A stretch of 64,000 nucleotides of DNA from Raphanus sativus (lineage: Eukaryota > Streptophyta > Magnoliopsida > Brassicales > Brassicaceae): assembly GCF_000801105.2 (NCBI RefSeq), contig NC_079512.1:39511848-39575847 (forward strand), in the 5' to 3' direction. Below are positions 25,500 to 38,570 of the stretch, one piece after another (the stretch's first letter is position 1; each line of letters begins with the position of its first letter). The notes under the pieces were generated by a model. It saw nothing but the letters and a program-made list of their open reading frames with translations. It was not told where the DNA came from and did no database searches. Made by a program: the position numbers and the translations under genes.

Positions 25500-26035
25500 T
25501 ATTCCTTAAATTTAATCCAATCCGCTTTTTATTCCGATTTAATCTTAAAATTTCGGATATCCGTAAAGTTTCAAATCAAAACCAATAATAAAATGTGATA
25601 TTTGTAAAAAAAAAATAAATCACAAATATTATTTTTAGAAATCCGAATATCCCATATGATCCGTATATTTATAGATAATATTGTATATACAAACTATTAT
25701 ATCTACACATATTTTATAATATAATTTGGTTATTTTTAAGTTGTTTTATTATTTTTTGTTATCTGGATTATTGCATATCCAATTTAATTTTTATGTTGAG
25801 TCAAATAGTAATATATGAGTTATCATTTGTTGATATTGAATTCTCCTTTACAATTTATGTTAAAAATGTTAGTTTGATATTATTATTTTTATTTAAATTT
25901 GATATTTTAAAGTAACTAATGAATTGAATCAAATAGTCCAAAATATTTAAAAAGTTATGAATTTTTAAATTTTTTGGATATCTAGAATTTTCCACATCAA
26001 ACCAAATCCGCTATGTATCCAGGCCTAAAACAAGA
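25500..26035. repeat. Degraded transposon-like AT-rich repeat
   Basis: Contains repeated GGATATCCG, CCGAATATCC and CAAACCAAATCCGC motifs and ends near TATCCAGGCC, a pattern common in Brassicaceae DNA transposon remnants. Ends are not well defined. Confidence 0.35.
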
Positions 26036-29000
26036 AATATCAGTGTACATGTGCTTAATATTTTTCAATGAACAGAACGATATAGTTTTCACTCCCTGAC
26101 TTATCTATTTTATTCTGGATATTCAGTAGAATAAAATCTGTGCACAGCTTGAAAGACCCAATTTGTAATCAAATCTGATTAAAATAATTTACAATTATAT
26201 TGCTTGAACTATTTACCCAAAAAATTGCGATATTTTAATGAGAAAATAGCAATGCTTGCACGCACGACCAAACAGTATCGCAAATCAGACGAGTATTATT
26301 TATGATTTATAAATTAATCTTTTATATTCTTTGTTGGGTAGATAGCTGGCAATTTGATGCCTCTTTAAGATTATTTAAAAAGGCCAAACGAACACTTTTT
26401 ATTCTTCATAATATTGTCGTTTCGGTTAGCATGGACGATAATTTGTAGTATTATAATTTATACCTAGTTTTTTTTTGTATTTAGTACTATTATTTTGTGG
26501 ATATTATTCTAGAAAACGATACAGGAATGAAAATAGAAACTTGATCTCAAAGTTTGGTCTTCTCCAATACTCAAGAAGTTTTAGTGTTTATTTTACAGAG
26601 TTAGTTATCAGATTGAATCAGGCCTTTCTCTCTTAAATAAATTAAGGTACATATTCTCATGAGAGATATTTAAACGTGAGCCAACTCATGTGATATGCTA
26701 TTAAAACAATGTCACAAGGTGAATTGATGTATCAAGTTTTCACTATGAATCCCTTAGATTGCAAGAATGCCCAACTTTTTGTTTTAAACTCCAGTGTTCA
26801 TGATCCCAGAGCTGACCCAAACTCTCCTGGAGACTTGAAACTTTTGTGCAATTCGTCTTATACCTTTGTTTTGAATGAATGTAAAATTCGTCCAATCTTA
26901 TGAGTCATTGCTCTCACATTATATGACATCCTTCGGTTTGAATTTATTTATACCTGTTTATTGTTTTTATCAAATATGCATCAGAAAGGGCGTGCTGACA
27001 TATGTGTCTATCAAAACCAAACTATATCACAACTTCAAAGATTGATTAGAATGATCTGTTGTAAATTTGTGATGATTGATTATTGGTCAGATTTTTTCAG
27101 TTATTTATATTCTCAAAACATAGGATGAGTATGAGCTACAAATGGTAAACCACTATAAGTTATGCGTTTCGTTTTAATTTTTTTTTTACTATAATCGTTT
27201 CTAACTGTTGGGCAAAGTTCTAATAATGTATGTATATATATAATATATATATATTGAAAAAATTAAAAATTTTAGGTCCTTTTTATTATATTATAGATGG
27301 GATCAACATTATTTTGCCGAAGATGATGTCATGTCGCCGATGAAAACTTTTATTTGTAGACAATAGTTAATAATTTGCGATTGATAAGGTAAATCGTAAA
27401 TGTAAGGAATCCTACCAAACAGAATTAGGGATCAAGCTGCAACGTGTGTCGGATATTCCTCAGCATCATTGTTCATTATATTATAATATGTGTTCATACA
27501 CTTAGAATATAGACGTAGACGTAAACCACACGCATATACTAGAAAAATGATAAACTCAACCTAATAATAAAACATCAGAAATCACATATGTTTACTCGAT
27601 ATGGGAAAAGGACACAACTACGAATAGTTCGCAACTGTGATTTTCGATTTGACATTTGGTTCAAAACATAATATTTATATAACTTAAACCTTTCTAGTTG
27701 AAATTGAAATAACAGTTAAAAATATAACATTTATATATGTCAAGTTATGGTCTTGGACCGTCGAAAATTAATCGAAAATTATGATTTCAAACAATAATAA
27801 AAGGTAAAACAAATTAAATAAATCTCTGTTTTTCCTCTACTGAAGCAGAATCTACTATTGTGTGAAAACATTACCCAGGTAAATGCATGAGGTCTATTAA
27901 CAAAAATATGTGATTTTCAGCTGATCCGACAGTTGGAAAAAATGGAGCTGAAAAACATATACTCCATTTGTTTCGTAATAAATGTTAATTTAGAATTTTT
28001 ATTTTGTTTCAAAATAAATATTATTCTATAATTTTAATATAATTTTGTATATTAAAATTATATTTATTCTTTTGACTAACCAATAAATTTTTATTTAAAT
28101 CATTTTATTTAATAAATTATACATTAAATAAAAATATATTAGTCTATTATATAATTTTAATCTTTTTGAAAAATGCTTAAATGACATTTATAATAAAACG
28201 GAAATAATAATTTATAATTAATACTGACGCTCGTCCAAATCGCTTTTTAAAGATATAATAGTATATATTAAAACATATAACTCTGTTTAATTGTTTAGCA
28301 TATTACAAAGGGCAGCTATTTGATGAACCTTTTTAAATTTATATGGATGACGCGACTGGTTGGTAAAGAGAATGTTTTTATTTGTTTATCTTTATAATTA
28401 TTGGCATTATAAGACCACCTAATTATAAAGTTTTTTGCTCCTCTTCTTTTTCTATGGCTTCTTGATTAGTTAATAATTAAGTATACGATTATTATTTATT
28501 ACCAGAATCTTTAATATCATATTAAAACTTTTGTTACGGTTTGCGTCCGCCTCGTGCATTCGTCATTTCCTTTATACTTCGACGTTTGGTGCATTGATTG
28601 ATGTAGGACAAAAAAGAAAAGTGATAACAATATATTCCATAGGCAACAAGTAACACTTAAATTATTCAACGGATATAATAAGAAATGAAATATACATTAG
28701 AATTTTTTTTGATCAAATCAAAGACCAGAAGAGTAGGTCTATTATGAATTTTTGTATTTAATGTACTTGCAATTTATATATAGCTAAGTACGTTTTTATC
28801 CTTTTCGTTTAATGGCCCGAACTGGGATCCAATCGTCCATGTCTAGTCACATCTTCAAAAGCTGATCAGGTGTTCATAACCTTTCTCCAAAGTTTTATGC
28901 CAATCCATTTTTTTGGTCAAAGTTTTATGCCAATCCTATTGAATAAATAGTCTCTGTAAGATAATGCATTTTCTCAGTATATAAGAATTTTGTTTACAAC

Positions 29001-29924
29001 GACATGGTTCATATTAACTTTTGAAAATACATTAAACAGCATCTTGCAAAATATATGGTTTTGCAGTGGATATTCATAATCGACTTATTCTATATACTGT
29101 GATGATGTTATTGTAACTTGTTAAATTATTGTGATTGACTTTGGATTTTCATCTCCTATTAAATTATAATTGACTTTGGTTTAATGTACTTATGATTTTT
29201 TATGCTAACAGCTAAGGAGAAAACTCTGTGTGTTTTAATCGAATGATATATTCAACAAAAAGAAAAAAATCGAACCGCAAAATGGAGAACGGGAAAAGTC
29301 ATTTTCTGTTTCCATCTCCTGAGAAAAAGTTTCCATCTCCTGATAGTTGGAGACTTGAGCAAAACTATGCACAGGTTATAAAAATCATTTGTATAGAGGT
29401 AACAGTTATACACTACTAATATTGTTTTTTTTTTAATCATTTGACACCAGATGTCACTATTCCCTGGTTATTACTCATTATATCTATATATTTATTTGAT
29501 AAAAAAATCTATATATGTATATATTTTTGTGAAAAGACCGTTATATACTTCTCTGTCGTTTTCTTAACTTCTGCTAATACTTTGGCAGTTTTTACAAGTT
29601 CTTAAGATTTCTAATCGCATAGAATATCAATCAGAAATAATTTGACAAGTGTACTGAAATGTACCCCAAATTATATGGTTTTGTTTGAAGATTAGTATTT
29701 TATGAATATTTTGTGATTACTTTTACAATGAATGACGCTAAAATTTGGATACAGTAGCATTTTTGGAAACAATATTAGCAAATAACAGATTTTAAGTCTT
29801 TCTAAAAAAAAACAGATTTTACATTATACAATACTTTAATGAGACATCACATCGCACCATTGTACATAAGGAATTGCATAAGATTTATTTTAGCTATGCA
29901 AAAATACTGACATGTATCTCGCCG
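26036..29924. other. Long AT-rich intergenic region
   Basis: No conserved protein is recognised. The short reading frame near 26709-26903 has no family motif. A TA-rich microsatellite lies near 27229-27252 and a MITE at 27960-28207. Confidence 0.45.
27960..28207. mobile_element. Mariner/Stowaway-like MITE
   Basis: Left end TACTCCATTTGTTTCGTAAT and a right end whose complement reads TTATTTCCGTTTTATTA. This matches the widespread ACTCCNTCCGTTT family. AT-rich interior of about 250 bp with no coding potential. Confidence 0.55.
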
Positions 29925-30784
29925 TAGGGCTGGGCATCGTTACTAATTACTCGCCTTAAACTCGCTACTCGACCTGTATTTGCCTTAAAAATTCAAGTAC
30001 TCGGTGTTGTTAAGGCAAGTAACAAGTCGACAATTTTCATTATTTGCAAGACCAAGTCAAATATCATTATTATTTTTAATACTTGACTCGTTCGCCCCGT
30101 TACTTACTCTATTACTTGTTATTTGTTACATGATCAGTTAATTATTTCTTCGTATTTGTTTTTTGTTTCTTACTTACATTTAGGATTGAACATAAATACT
30201 CATTACTCTTCTTATACTTGTTACTTATTTCTTATCCATCTTGAGTTTAAAATATTCGTCGTCATCTAATCAAATATTACATAATAATAAGTATTAAAAT
30301 TTTTAGTTATATGACTTGTTATTAGTTATTATTTATTTAGATAAGATATTTTTATTTGTCTTCTCTATAATATGATCATATATTTCATTTAAAATAATTC
30401 ATATGTTATTTTAAATAGAATAGACAAAACATACTTTCATACCTATTAGATATCTATTTCTAATAGAGTATTATTTAGTAAATAGCTTTTAAATATTTAA
30501 AATTCGTAAATAATTCATAAGTACTCGTAAATAGTTCATAAGTACTCATAAATAGTTTACAATTACTCGTAAATAGTTTACAAGTACTCGTAAATAGTAA
30601 GTAATAGAGCAAGACAAGTAACTTACAAGTAATTCATTTTTGATCAAGTACTCGAAATATCAAGTATTCGTTTCTAATAAGTCAAGTATAAGTCAAAAAT
30701 TTTATAATTTATATAAGGCAAGTCAAGTCGCAAGTACATGCAAAATAGCAAGTAATCGCCTTGTGCCCAGCGGCCCCAGCCCTA
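29925..30784. mobile_element. Non-autonomous hAT-like element
   Basis: Ends TAGGGCTGGGCATCG and (complement of right end) TAGGGCTGGGGCCGCTGGG are of hAT type. The flanking 8-mers TCTCGCCG and TATGGCCG agree at 6 of 8 positions, consistent with an old 8-bp target duplication. The interior is packed with short AAGTACTCGTAAATAG-like and CAAGTAA repeats. There is no transposase. Confidence 0.65.
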
Positions 30785-30886
30785 TATGGCCGTATGCAAT
30801 AGTAGTCGTTGCTAATACTATCCCCCAAGGATTTCTAGATTACTATACTCGACTCTAAAAGGTTTAACTTTTTAAGTAGAAAACTT

Positions 30887-31093
30887 GGGCCTGGACAAAG
30901 ATCTCATTAGATTTCATATGCCGTTTAAATAGAAGATAGTTCATATCTACATAAGTGTTTGGACAACTTCCCATAATTTTAATACTGGGCCTGAAAACTA
31001 GGCCCATCTTTTAACCTAAACGGGGTTTGAGGTCCATTCGCGCTTATATAAATCGATTTATGTGTGTTTGACGCCAAACGAAATTTAGGGTTT
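30887..31093 (+). promoter_or_regulatory. Ribosomal-protein-type promoter motifs upstream of RPS29
   Basis: Site II-type motifs TGGGCC at 30887-30892 and 30986-30991 and GGCCCA at 31001-31006, plus a telo box TTAGGGTTT at 31085-31093. This combination is typical of plant ribosomal-protein promoters and fits the adjacent gene. Confidence 0.7.
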
Positions 31094-31156
31094 TCGAGTG
31101 TTTTCACGCCGTTCATCTTCGTCTTCTAGCTTCTCGCACTTGAGCACTCGAAAACC

Positions 31157-31648
<492 letters not shown>

Positions 31649-31989
31649 AGAGCCGGTGTTGCTTATGCAGTTGCTGTCATTTGGATTTTTTATTTTAAAG
31701 CTTTTGAATGTTGTACTGGATCTTATAAATGCTTTATGATTTCCTCGTTGAACAATTGAGCTTTCCTTGTTTTATCAACAATTTTTGGTTCTACTACAAT
31801 ATGATTATCATTTAAATTTGGAGTTTCTCTTTACCTGGTTTTAGTATTGGTTGATTATAGATGACAGTAGCAGGAACGAGAAACAATAAGTCATGTCCAA
31901 TTCATATTCATATTTCACTCGGTCTCTTCTTCGTTACCTTACTCTAACCGAAAGCTTAAATTTTCGACACAAACCGAACTAACTGAACA

Positions 31990-32610
31990 ATCGACACTTA
32001 GGGTCTGACTGGTGTAATCGCAGCGGTTGCGGTTGTGGGAGTTTGCGGGTGCGGATGGTTGCGGTTTTAAACGTTTTTTAGAGATTTGTACGATTGGTAC
32101 CACTGTTAGAAATTGTTGCGTTTGCGGGACTTTTATGACTGGTTAACTACCAAACGCAACATCTATTAAATAATAATTTAACAATATTTACATTTTATGT
32201 AATTATAAAAATATTAAAAATCATAATAATATGATAAATATAAAAATTATATTTATAGAATCATATTCTTAAATTTTAAAAAATTTATAGAAAATATTTT
32301 GGTTTTAAATTTTTATAATATAAATTGAAATATAATATGAATACATTTTACAATTTCTATTATTTCAATTTAAAAATTTTATTCGATATTTTTAGTATTA
32401 TTTTTATTTATTCTGTTTTAAAAAAAAAAAATTTTACCCTCCCGCAATCGCCCGCAACCGCAAACGCTAGGTGGAACCAGCTTTTGATTTTAAGAGGTTC
32501 GGAGCGGTTTGAAGCGATTTGTAGCGTTTTCTGTGATTGTTTCGAAACGCCAACAACCGCTATGAACCGCAAAAGCTGCGTTTGCGGATGGTAGCGGGAA
32601 AACCGCCCCT
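31990..32610. repeat. GC-rich foldback/hAT-like repeat between RPS29 and SSN2
   Basis: GCGGTTGCGGTTGTGG-type motifs at the left (32017-32070) face CCGCAACCGCAAACGC-type and GCGTTTGCGGATGG motifs at the right (32440-32590) around an AT-rich core. This is the layout of a degraded inverted-repeat transposon. Borders are approximate. Confidence 0.5.
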
Positions 32611-32728
32611 TAAAACAAGCTGAACCAAACCAAAAAATATGAAATGATGCGAATTGAAGCGGTTTTAGTATTAATTGAGCAGCTATACGAAGACGCTTAA
32701 TATTCAGTTGTCATTCTCTCGAGGAAAG

Positions 32729-33643
32729 ATGAGCGTCACTCTTATGGTCGCAGACGCCGTCTGGTCGAACATCGAATCTACCGGCTCAGGTACTTCGCCA
32801 TCATCATCATCATCCGCCATTTTACTTACTTCTCTCGTTTACGAGATCTTTTTTCCTTGGAATTTTTCATTTTTTCGGCAGTGACTGAAGAACAGCTCTC
32901 AATGTCAGTTCTACTGTTTCCAATTCTCTCTTATTCCTGACTATTGTGCAATTTTATATTTGATATTGCTCATTCGTTTGGTATGTGGAACAACAACAAG
33001 TGTGGATGATACTGGTTTGGGTTTTTAGTTTTAAACATAACCAAAGCAAAAAAGAAAACATGTGGTGGCGATTTAGAGATGGGAAATTGAAGTGTATTGT
33101 TTGCAAATTCAGCTTGCATTTGTTGTTTGGTAAGAATCTTGAGAAAGCGACCAGAATCATCGACAAGAGAGGCGTCAAGAAAATCTCTGGCTTACCTAGT
33201 GGAAGACACATCTTTCAGGTCTTCTCACAAATCACAATCTGACATCCCTTGTAAGCAGTTAACTCGATGTCTAAAGAACATTGTTTTTTTGTTTGTGTTG
33301 TTTTAACAGGTTGTGGGAGAATCTCAAAAGAGGGAAGAGTATCTCTGCTTCCCAGGAGATTACTGTGGATGCTATTCTTTCTTCTACGATGTTGTTAGCA
33401 GAGGAGAGCAACAATGTGTAAGATTCTTAATCATCCATCAGAGATAGCGAGAATTCTCTTTCTCCATCCATGCGTTTAGAGTATTGAATTTATAGTACTG
33501 ATACTGACTTTTTTTTTCTACTTGCTGTTTTTTTGGCAAAGTGTAAGCATCAATTGGCTGCGAGGCTGGCTTCTTGTTTGGGTACATACAGCGAAATTGA
33601 GGTCTCAGATGAGCATCTTGCCGTGATGCTTTCAAAGATCTGA
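32729..33643 (+). CDS. SSN2: SSN2, SWIM-domain recombination mediator
   Basis: Orthologue of Arabidopsis SUPPRESSOR OF SNI1 2, a SWS1/Shu2-type SWIM protein acting with RAD51 paralogues in homologous recombination and in defence-gene control. Five exons (32729-32789, 32882-32903, 33113-33218, 33310-33417, 33542-33643) give 132 residues. The SWIM zinc motif is visible as CGCY and CCKHQLAAR across exons 4-5 (CxC...CxH). The start MSVTLMVADAVWSNIES matches the family. The second exon is only 22 bp, and its donor (AAT then GTCAGT) is the least certain border. The next gene starts about 800 bp downstream. Confidence 0.88.
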
Positions 33644-33990
33644 ATCTTTCAAATGCAATGTATTTGTGCTGCAAAGTTTTTTGTCTGAAGAAGACATACA
33701 AGAAGTATTCATGCTAGCAAATCCTCCTGTGACAACAAAAAATCAATGTCACAAGAAAATTAAGAGCTTAATCCTAGTGGCAACCAAAATTATGGAATAG
33801 TTTTCTTTTCTTTCAATTTATTATTGTTTTTTCTTTTGAGAAAGAATTTTATTTTTATAAAGTTCAGTGTGTAGGGTTTAAATTTGGTATTGTTCCTTAA
33901 TATAATTTGGGTTAGTTAGATTAATTTACCAAATTAATCACTTTTATTAAAATCATACTTAATGAATCTGACATTCTGCTTACTGGCATT

Positions 33991-34268
33991 AGAGCACCCG
34001 CAACGCGGGGTACTTGGCTCTGTTACCTAAAAAAAAAACATTAAAATATTTGTTGTGTTTGGTAATAGTGTTTGTTACTGGCCCTTTAAGTCCTAATCTA
34101 AGGATTCATTTTGGTTGTGTTTCGCCACGTTTCGTGGCATGATTAGCTTACTTTTACTTTTTTTTTTTTTTTTTTTTTAATTAAACGAAAAAAAACAAAA
34201 AACTAATAAAATAATCAAAAGTTGGAATTGGAAATCGAGCCATGGCAATACACGATTGCAGATGCTCT
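33991..34268. mobile_element. MULE-type MITE between SSN2 and the RING gene
   Basis: Inverted ends AGAGCACCCGCAACG and (complement of right end) AGAGCATCTGCAATCG, about 278 bp apart. The interior contains a run of about 23 T at 34159-34181. No clear target duplication. It lies about 170 bp upstream of the RING gene start, so it may be part of that promoter. Confidence 0.6.
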
Positions 34269-34437
34269 TACCTTCCATTCCAAGGGTAAATCCGTCATTT
34301 GACTCTGAACACGCTTTGAAACTTCTATCTTTAAAGCTGTTGGTAAATTCAATAATTTACTCGGTTCGTAAATAAACACAGGAATCTTCCAAGAAAGCGA
34401 CGAAACGATAGAGAGAAAGAGTATAGAGAAGCAAACA

Positions 34438-35802
34438 ATGGAGGTGATAACCGACGAGGTAAACGCCACGGCGACGGAAACTCTTGGTCGAAACGATCCG
34501 GAGGAGGAGGCGGTCGTGACCGCAGAGGAGAGGAAGATTGAAAGGGATAATAATGGGGGAGAGAGGAAGAGAGGGAGCGAGACGCCTCCAGAGGATGATT
34601 GTTGCCCGATCTGCTTCGGCTCCTTTACGGTTCCGTGTCGAGGGGATTGTGGCCATTGGTATTGCGGTTAAGTCTTTGATCTTTTAACTTCTTATAAATT
34701 TTTTTTTCTGAGCCAATTTCGTCTTTACATTGATGTATCTCTCGCTTGTGTCCTATGAATTGATTATCTAATATATATGTGGGTGCAGTTTGTTGATTAG
34801 TTAATTATTGTTGTTGTGTTATATTACATATACAGGAAGCTGCATCTTGCAGTACTGGAACTATGCTGCAGTATCTACGCCTTGCAAGTGTCCCATGTGT
34901 GTTCGTCACATCACTAAGCTGACACCGGACGCGTCCTTGCAGCAGCGCCAAGAGCCGGAGGTGAAGGAGGTTCTTGCTAAGATCCGTAGGTATAACCGTC
35001 TCTTTGTTGGAGGTTTTACTGGTTTTGTTCAGGTATTTAATTAATACTCTCTTTTTTTAAATCGCTTGAGTGTTTGGCTTGACAAAATCGTTTCAAAATG
35101 TTTCAGAAGGTGAAGGAGCTACCTTTGCTAATGAAGAGAATGGTGTGGCACATAATGGATCCAGATACGAACAGCCTGTATTTTAGCGAAGTTCGCATCT
35201 TTGCAGTTAAGAACATTCTACCTTGGTTTCCATCTTGTTTGCAGTCATATATCTGACGTTTACTTTTCCTGGTTTAGTATTTAGTTATTATTATATCTAC
35301 CCACTTAGTCTTGTTGTTACTCGTTGTTTGTACTAATGACCAAAACAAGACTACACAGCTTAATAAACTCTGTGATTGTGATTATTGTAGGAGTAACAAC
35401 TTTGTATCTATTCTACTATCGAAGGATGAGAAACTAAATTTCTTCTGGTGTTGCAGATGTTGATGAGTACCCTTTACACTGCCTCCGAGTTTAACTTCAT
35501 CCCAACGGGTAAGTTGCCTCACAAGATTGAGATTCACAGTGCATGCCTCTGCAAGAATCATTTGGAACCCTGATATCAATTTGAGATTGCGTGATTAGAA
35601 CTGAAGTTCATGCGACTTCAAGACCTCTTTCCAATATTGATGTTCCCCGTTTTTTTGTACAGGAGGGTTCAGAATAGTAACGGTGTTCGAGTACGGAGCT
35701 ATAGCAATGATCTTGATTCTGCGCTTGGTGGGGGTATACAGGAGGAGACGTCTTGCTCAGCGGGTTAGGCATGTTGCAGCTGCAGAAGTTGAACCAGAAT
35801 AG
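34438..35802 (+). CDS. RING-finger membrane protein, RNF170-like (AT4G33940 type)
   Basis: Probable membrane-bound E3 ubiquitin ligase. Five exons (34438-34666, 34836-35032, 35107-35205, 35457-35508, 35663-35802) give 238 residues. An acidic, low-complexity N-terminus is followed by a C3HC4 RING at about residues 55-100: CCPICFGSF, CRGDCGHWYCGSC, PCKCPMC. The middle region (RLFVGGFTGFVQ; YTASEFNFIPTGGF) resembles the DUF1232-type part of RNF170-like proteins. A C-terminal hydrophobic stretch EYGAIAMILILRLVGVYRRR is a likely membrane anchor with a basic stop. Target proteins are unknown. Gene order supports the AT4G33940 orthologue. Confidence 0.85.
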
Positions 35803-36171
35803 AGAGAACAAACGAACGAATGTATAAACATGTGAAGAAGCAAACATTTGTTCATTGTGGATAGGTTTGGTAGATCATAGAAAACCATGAGTCATGTGTA
35901 GTTTTACTGTCCATATGCAAATCATATTTAAGTATATACTACTATCAAACATTTCAGAAAAAATAAAAATAAAAAACAGTGGTGTAGTGACGATTAAAAC
36001 GTTGTCGTTCCAAGATTCTCGAGACGCTAGAACGGCGTCGTTTGACACAACACCATTTCTACTCCCAAACACAAATTTGAATCAAATATTTTTCCCCGAT
36101 CTCTCCATCTAAACGCCGATTTTATATATTAACCGACGAATCGTAGCGGCGGAGCAACCGAGCAAGGGAGA

Positions 36172-38570
36172 ATGGCTACCCGTGCAATATCTCAGGAGGC
36201 ATTCGACGATCTCGTAAGGGAAAACGTGGAAGATCTAGGAATGGAACCTTCCGAAGCTCTCGAAGACGCTCTCCACACACTCAAGCTCCAAGGCGTCGAT
36301 CTCTCCGGTCCGTAACCTCTCTTTTGCTTGATCTATGTGGCTCTCGAACTGGGATTTAATCTAAGTGTATGTGCTATACTACAGGGATCATTACTTGTGT
36401 TCCAGGAGAAAGTAGCGTCAGGGACAACCCTGTGATCGCGTGTTTAGATAGGCTCAAAGAGCTCGACACTGTTACTCTACTTCGAGACGAGGATTTGGAT
36501 GAGATTTCGAGTTTGTTAGTCAAGCTCAACGAGCTTTGTAGCAGCGGTCAAGAGTCAGGGAACGTGGCGATTGCTACGAAACATGGCGCCGTGGAGCTGA
36601 TAACATGCTCGATTTGTTCCAAAATCAAGATAGGCACTAGAAGTGATTCCATTGTTGTTCCGTGTTTGCAAGCTTTGGCTGTTTTGATCCATGGTATGAC
36701 TTAACGTTCTTGAATTAGTCTTTTTTTTTCTGGTGTTGATCAATGAGTTTTATCTAATTGCAGACATTCAGAGCACAGAGGCGTTCAGGAATGCTTCTGG
36801 ACCGAGGATTGTAGTGGATCTCTTGAGAGACTCCAGCTCGGATTCCGATTCTTTAGATGCTGGTTTTGCTGTTGTTGCTGCTGCAGCGACTGGTAACGAA
36901 GTTGTGAAAGAGCTATTCATGGAGCTGAAGGTCGATGAACTTATCCTGAAAGTGCTGAATCGGGAGAGTAAAACCACGATTAGAGCTTTGTATGATGCCA
37001 TTCGTGTTCTTTTGACCCCAGACGACAACCGTGTGGTTGCTTCCCAAGTAAGCATCTCTCTACAGCACTTAGCAAACAACTAGAAAAATGTTTGTCTTTA
37101 TTACATTTTTTAAAATAGCTAATAGGTGCTTCTTCTTCAACATGCTTTGAGAACTCAATTCAAGTTTTTCGTTCCTGCTTTCAAATGTTCTAGGTTTATG
37201 GCTATGCCCGGACTTTTGCCAAATTAGGTATTGCAAAGGCCCTCACTGAAGCATTACAGGCAGGGATTGGCTCCGATAGCTTGGTATCGGCAAGTATTGC
37301 GTTAAAATCAATCGCTGTAAACGTAAGTTTCCTAGCACAAATTTTTCTTTCATGACATTTTAACTGGTTAGTCACTGTAAATTCCTCACTGCAAATACAT
37401 AACAGGATGAAATATGTAAATCTATTGCTGAAAGTGGTGGAATAGACACACTTCTTCGATGTATTGATGATAGTGGTGAACAAGGCAACAAGACTGCTGC
37501 GAAGACATGCTGTTCCCTCTTGTCCAAGGTGTGTGTAGCTTCTAAACTGTTCTACAACGTGCCTCTATAATCTTGAACGCCTTTAATTGTTCATAGTCCT
37601 GCAAGCTGCCTCTATAGTATATTAGTATTGAACGCCTTTCAATTGTTGATGATGGTTCTGCTATAAATTTCAGAGTTTTAAGTTTTTTTCCCACCACTAT
37701 TAGACAGTCGTGTATGTTCCTGTTTTCCATGTCCAGTATCAGAGGGGTTTTTAATGCATGTTTTCGATTTTATTTATTTATTTTCCAAAGTCTAGAATTA
37801 CGTATGTAGATTGTTATTGTAATCACGCGTGAAAAATGTTTGTCTGAATGTGTACTTTGATTCTCTAGTTGGCAGGAAGTGACTCTAACAAGAGTACCAT
37901 AGTTGAGAAGCGGGGTCTAGACAAGTTAATCAAACTCGCACAACGGTTCTCGGATGATCCTCTAGTCATACAAGAGGTAAGTAAACCAAGAAAACCGTCT
38001 TACAACATTATGTTTCATCACAAAATTTATGCAACGACAATTTCAATTTTCCTGTCTAGTGAAGATGCGTGTGACTAGGGGTCAGGTCTATGGCAGTGTT
38101 AGACTAGAATAGATAAGAACGTTATTCGAGTGAAGAGTTTTAATGGGTGCATAATCCTTGTTGCTGGTTTGTTCAGGTCATGTCGATAATCTCTATAATC
38201 TGTCTGAGATCACCAGACCACGCAGCCAGTGCTATAGAAGCTGGAGCTGGTGATCTGGCAATCCAAGCTATGAAGAGGTTCCCAGCAGCGGCTCAAATGC
38301 AGAGAAACGCTTGCAACATGATACGGAACATTGCTGTGAGAAATGCAGAGAACAGGTAAAAAGAAGTTCTCTCTCCTAAGTTGTTTTTTTTCATCCCAGC
38401 AGTACACATATATGGCACAAACTCTGATCAGATCAACACATTACAGAAAAATCCTGCTTGCCAATGGAATTGAGAAGCTGATAAGGAATGCTAAGGCCAA
38501 CAATGAGATATGCAGAGCCTCTGCAACTGATGCACTGAGAGACCTTGGCCTTGATAACTACAATAGCTAA
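36172..38570 (+). CDS. Armadillo-repeat protein, ARMC6-like (AT4G33945 type)
   Basis: Eight exons (36172-36307, 36385-36693, 36764-37047, 37194-37322, 37406-37528, 37869-37976, 38177-38355, 38447-38570) join without frame breaks to 463 residues. The N-terminus ISQEAFDDLVRENVEDLGM and GVDLSGI resemble animal ARMC6. Repeated helical ARM units follow, e.g. SASIALKSIAVNDEICKSIA, GGIDTLLRCIDDS and NACNMIRNIAVRNAENR. It ends RDLGLDNYNS. ARM repeats mediate protein binding; no enzymatic domain is present and the plant function is not known to me. The start follows about 370 bp after the RING gene stop. Gene order supports AT4G33945. Confidence 0.88.

Noticed and set aside
26709..26903. A 64-residue plus-strand reading frame
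   Set aside because: No recognisable domain, no promoter or splice context, and AT-rich intergenic surroundings.
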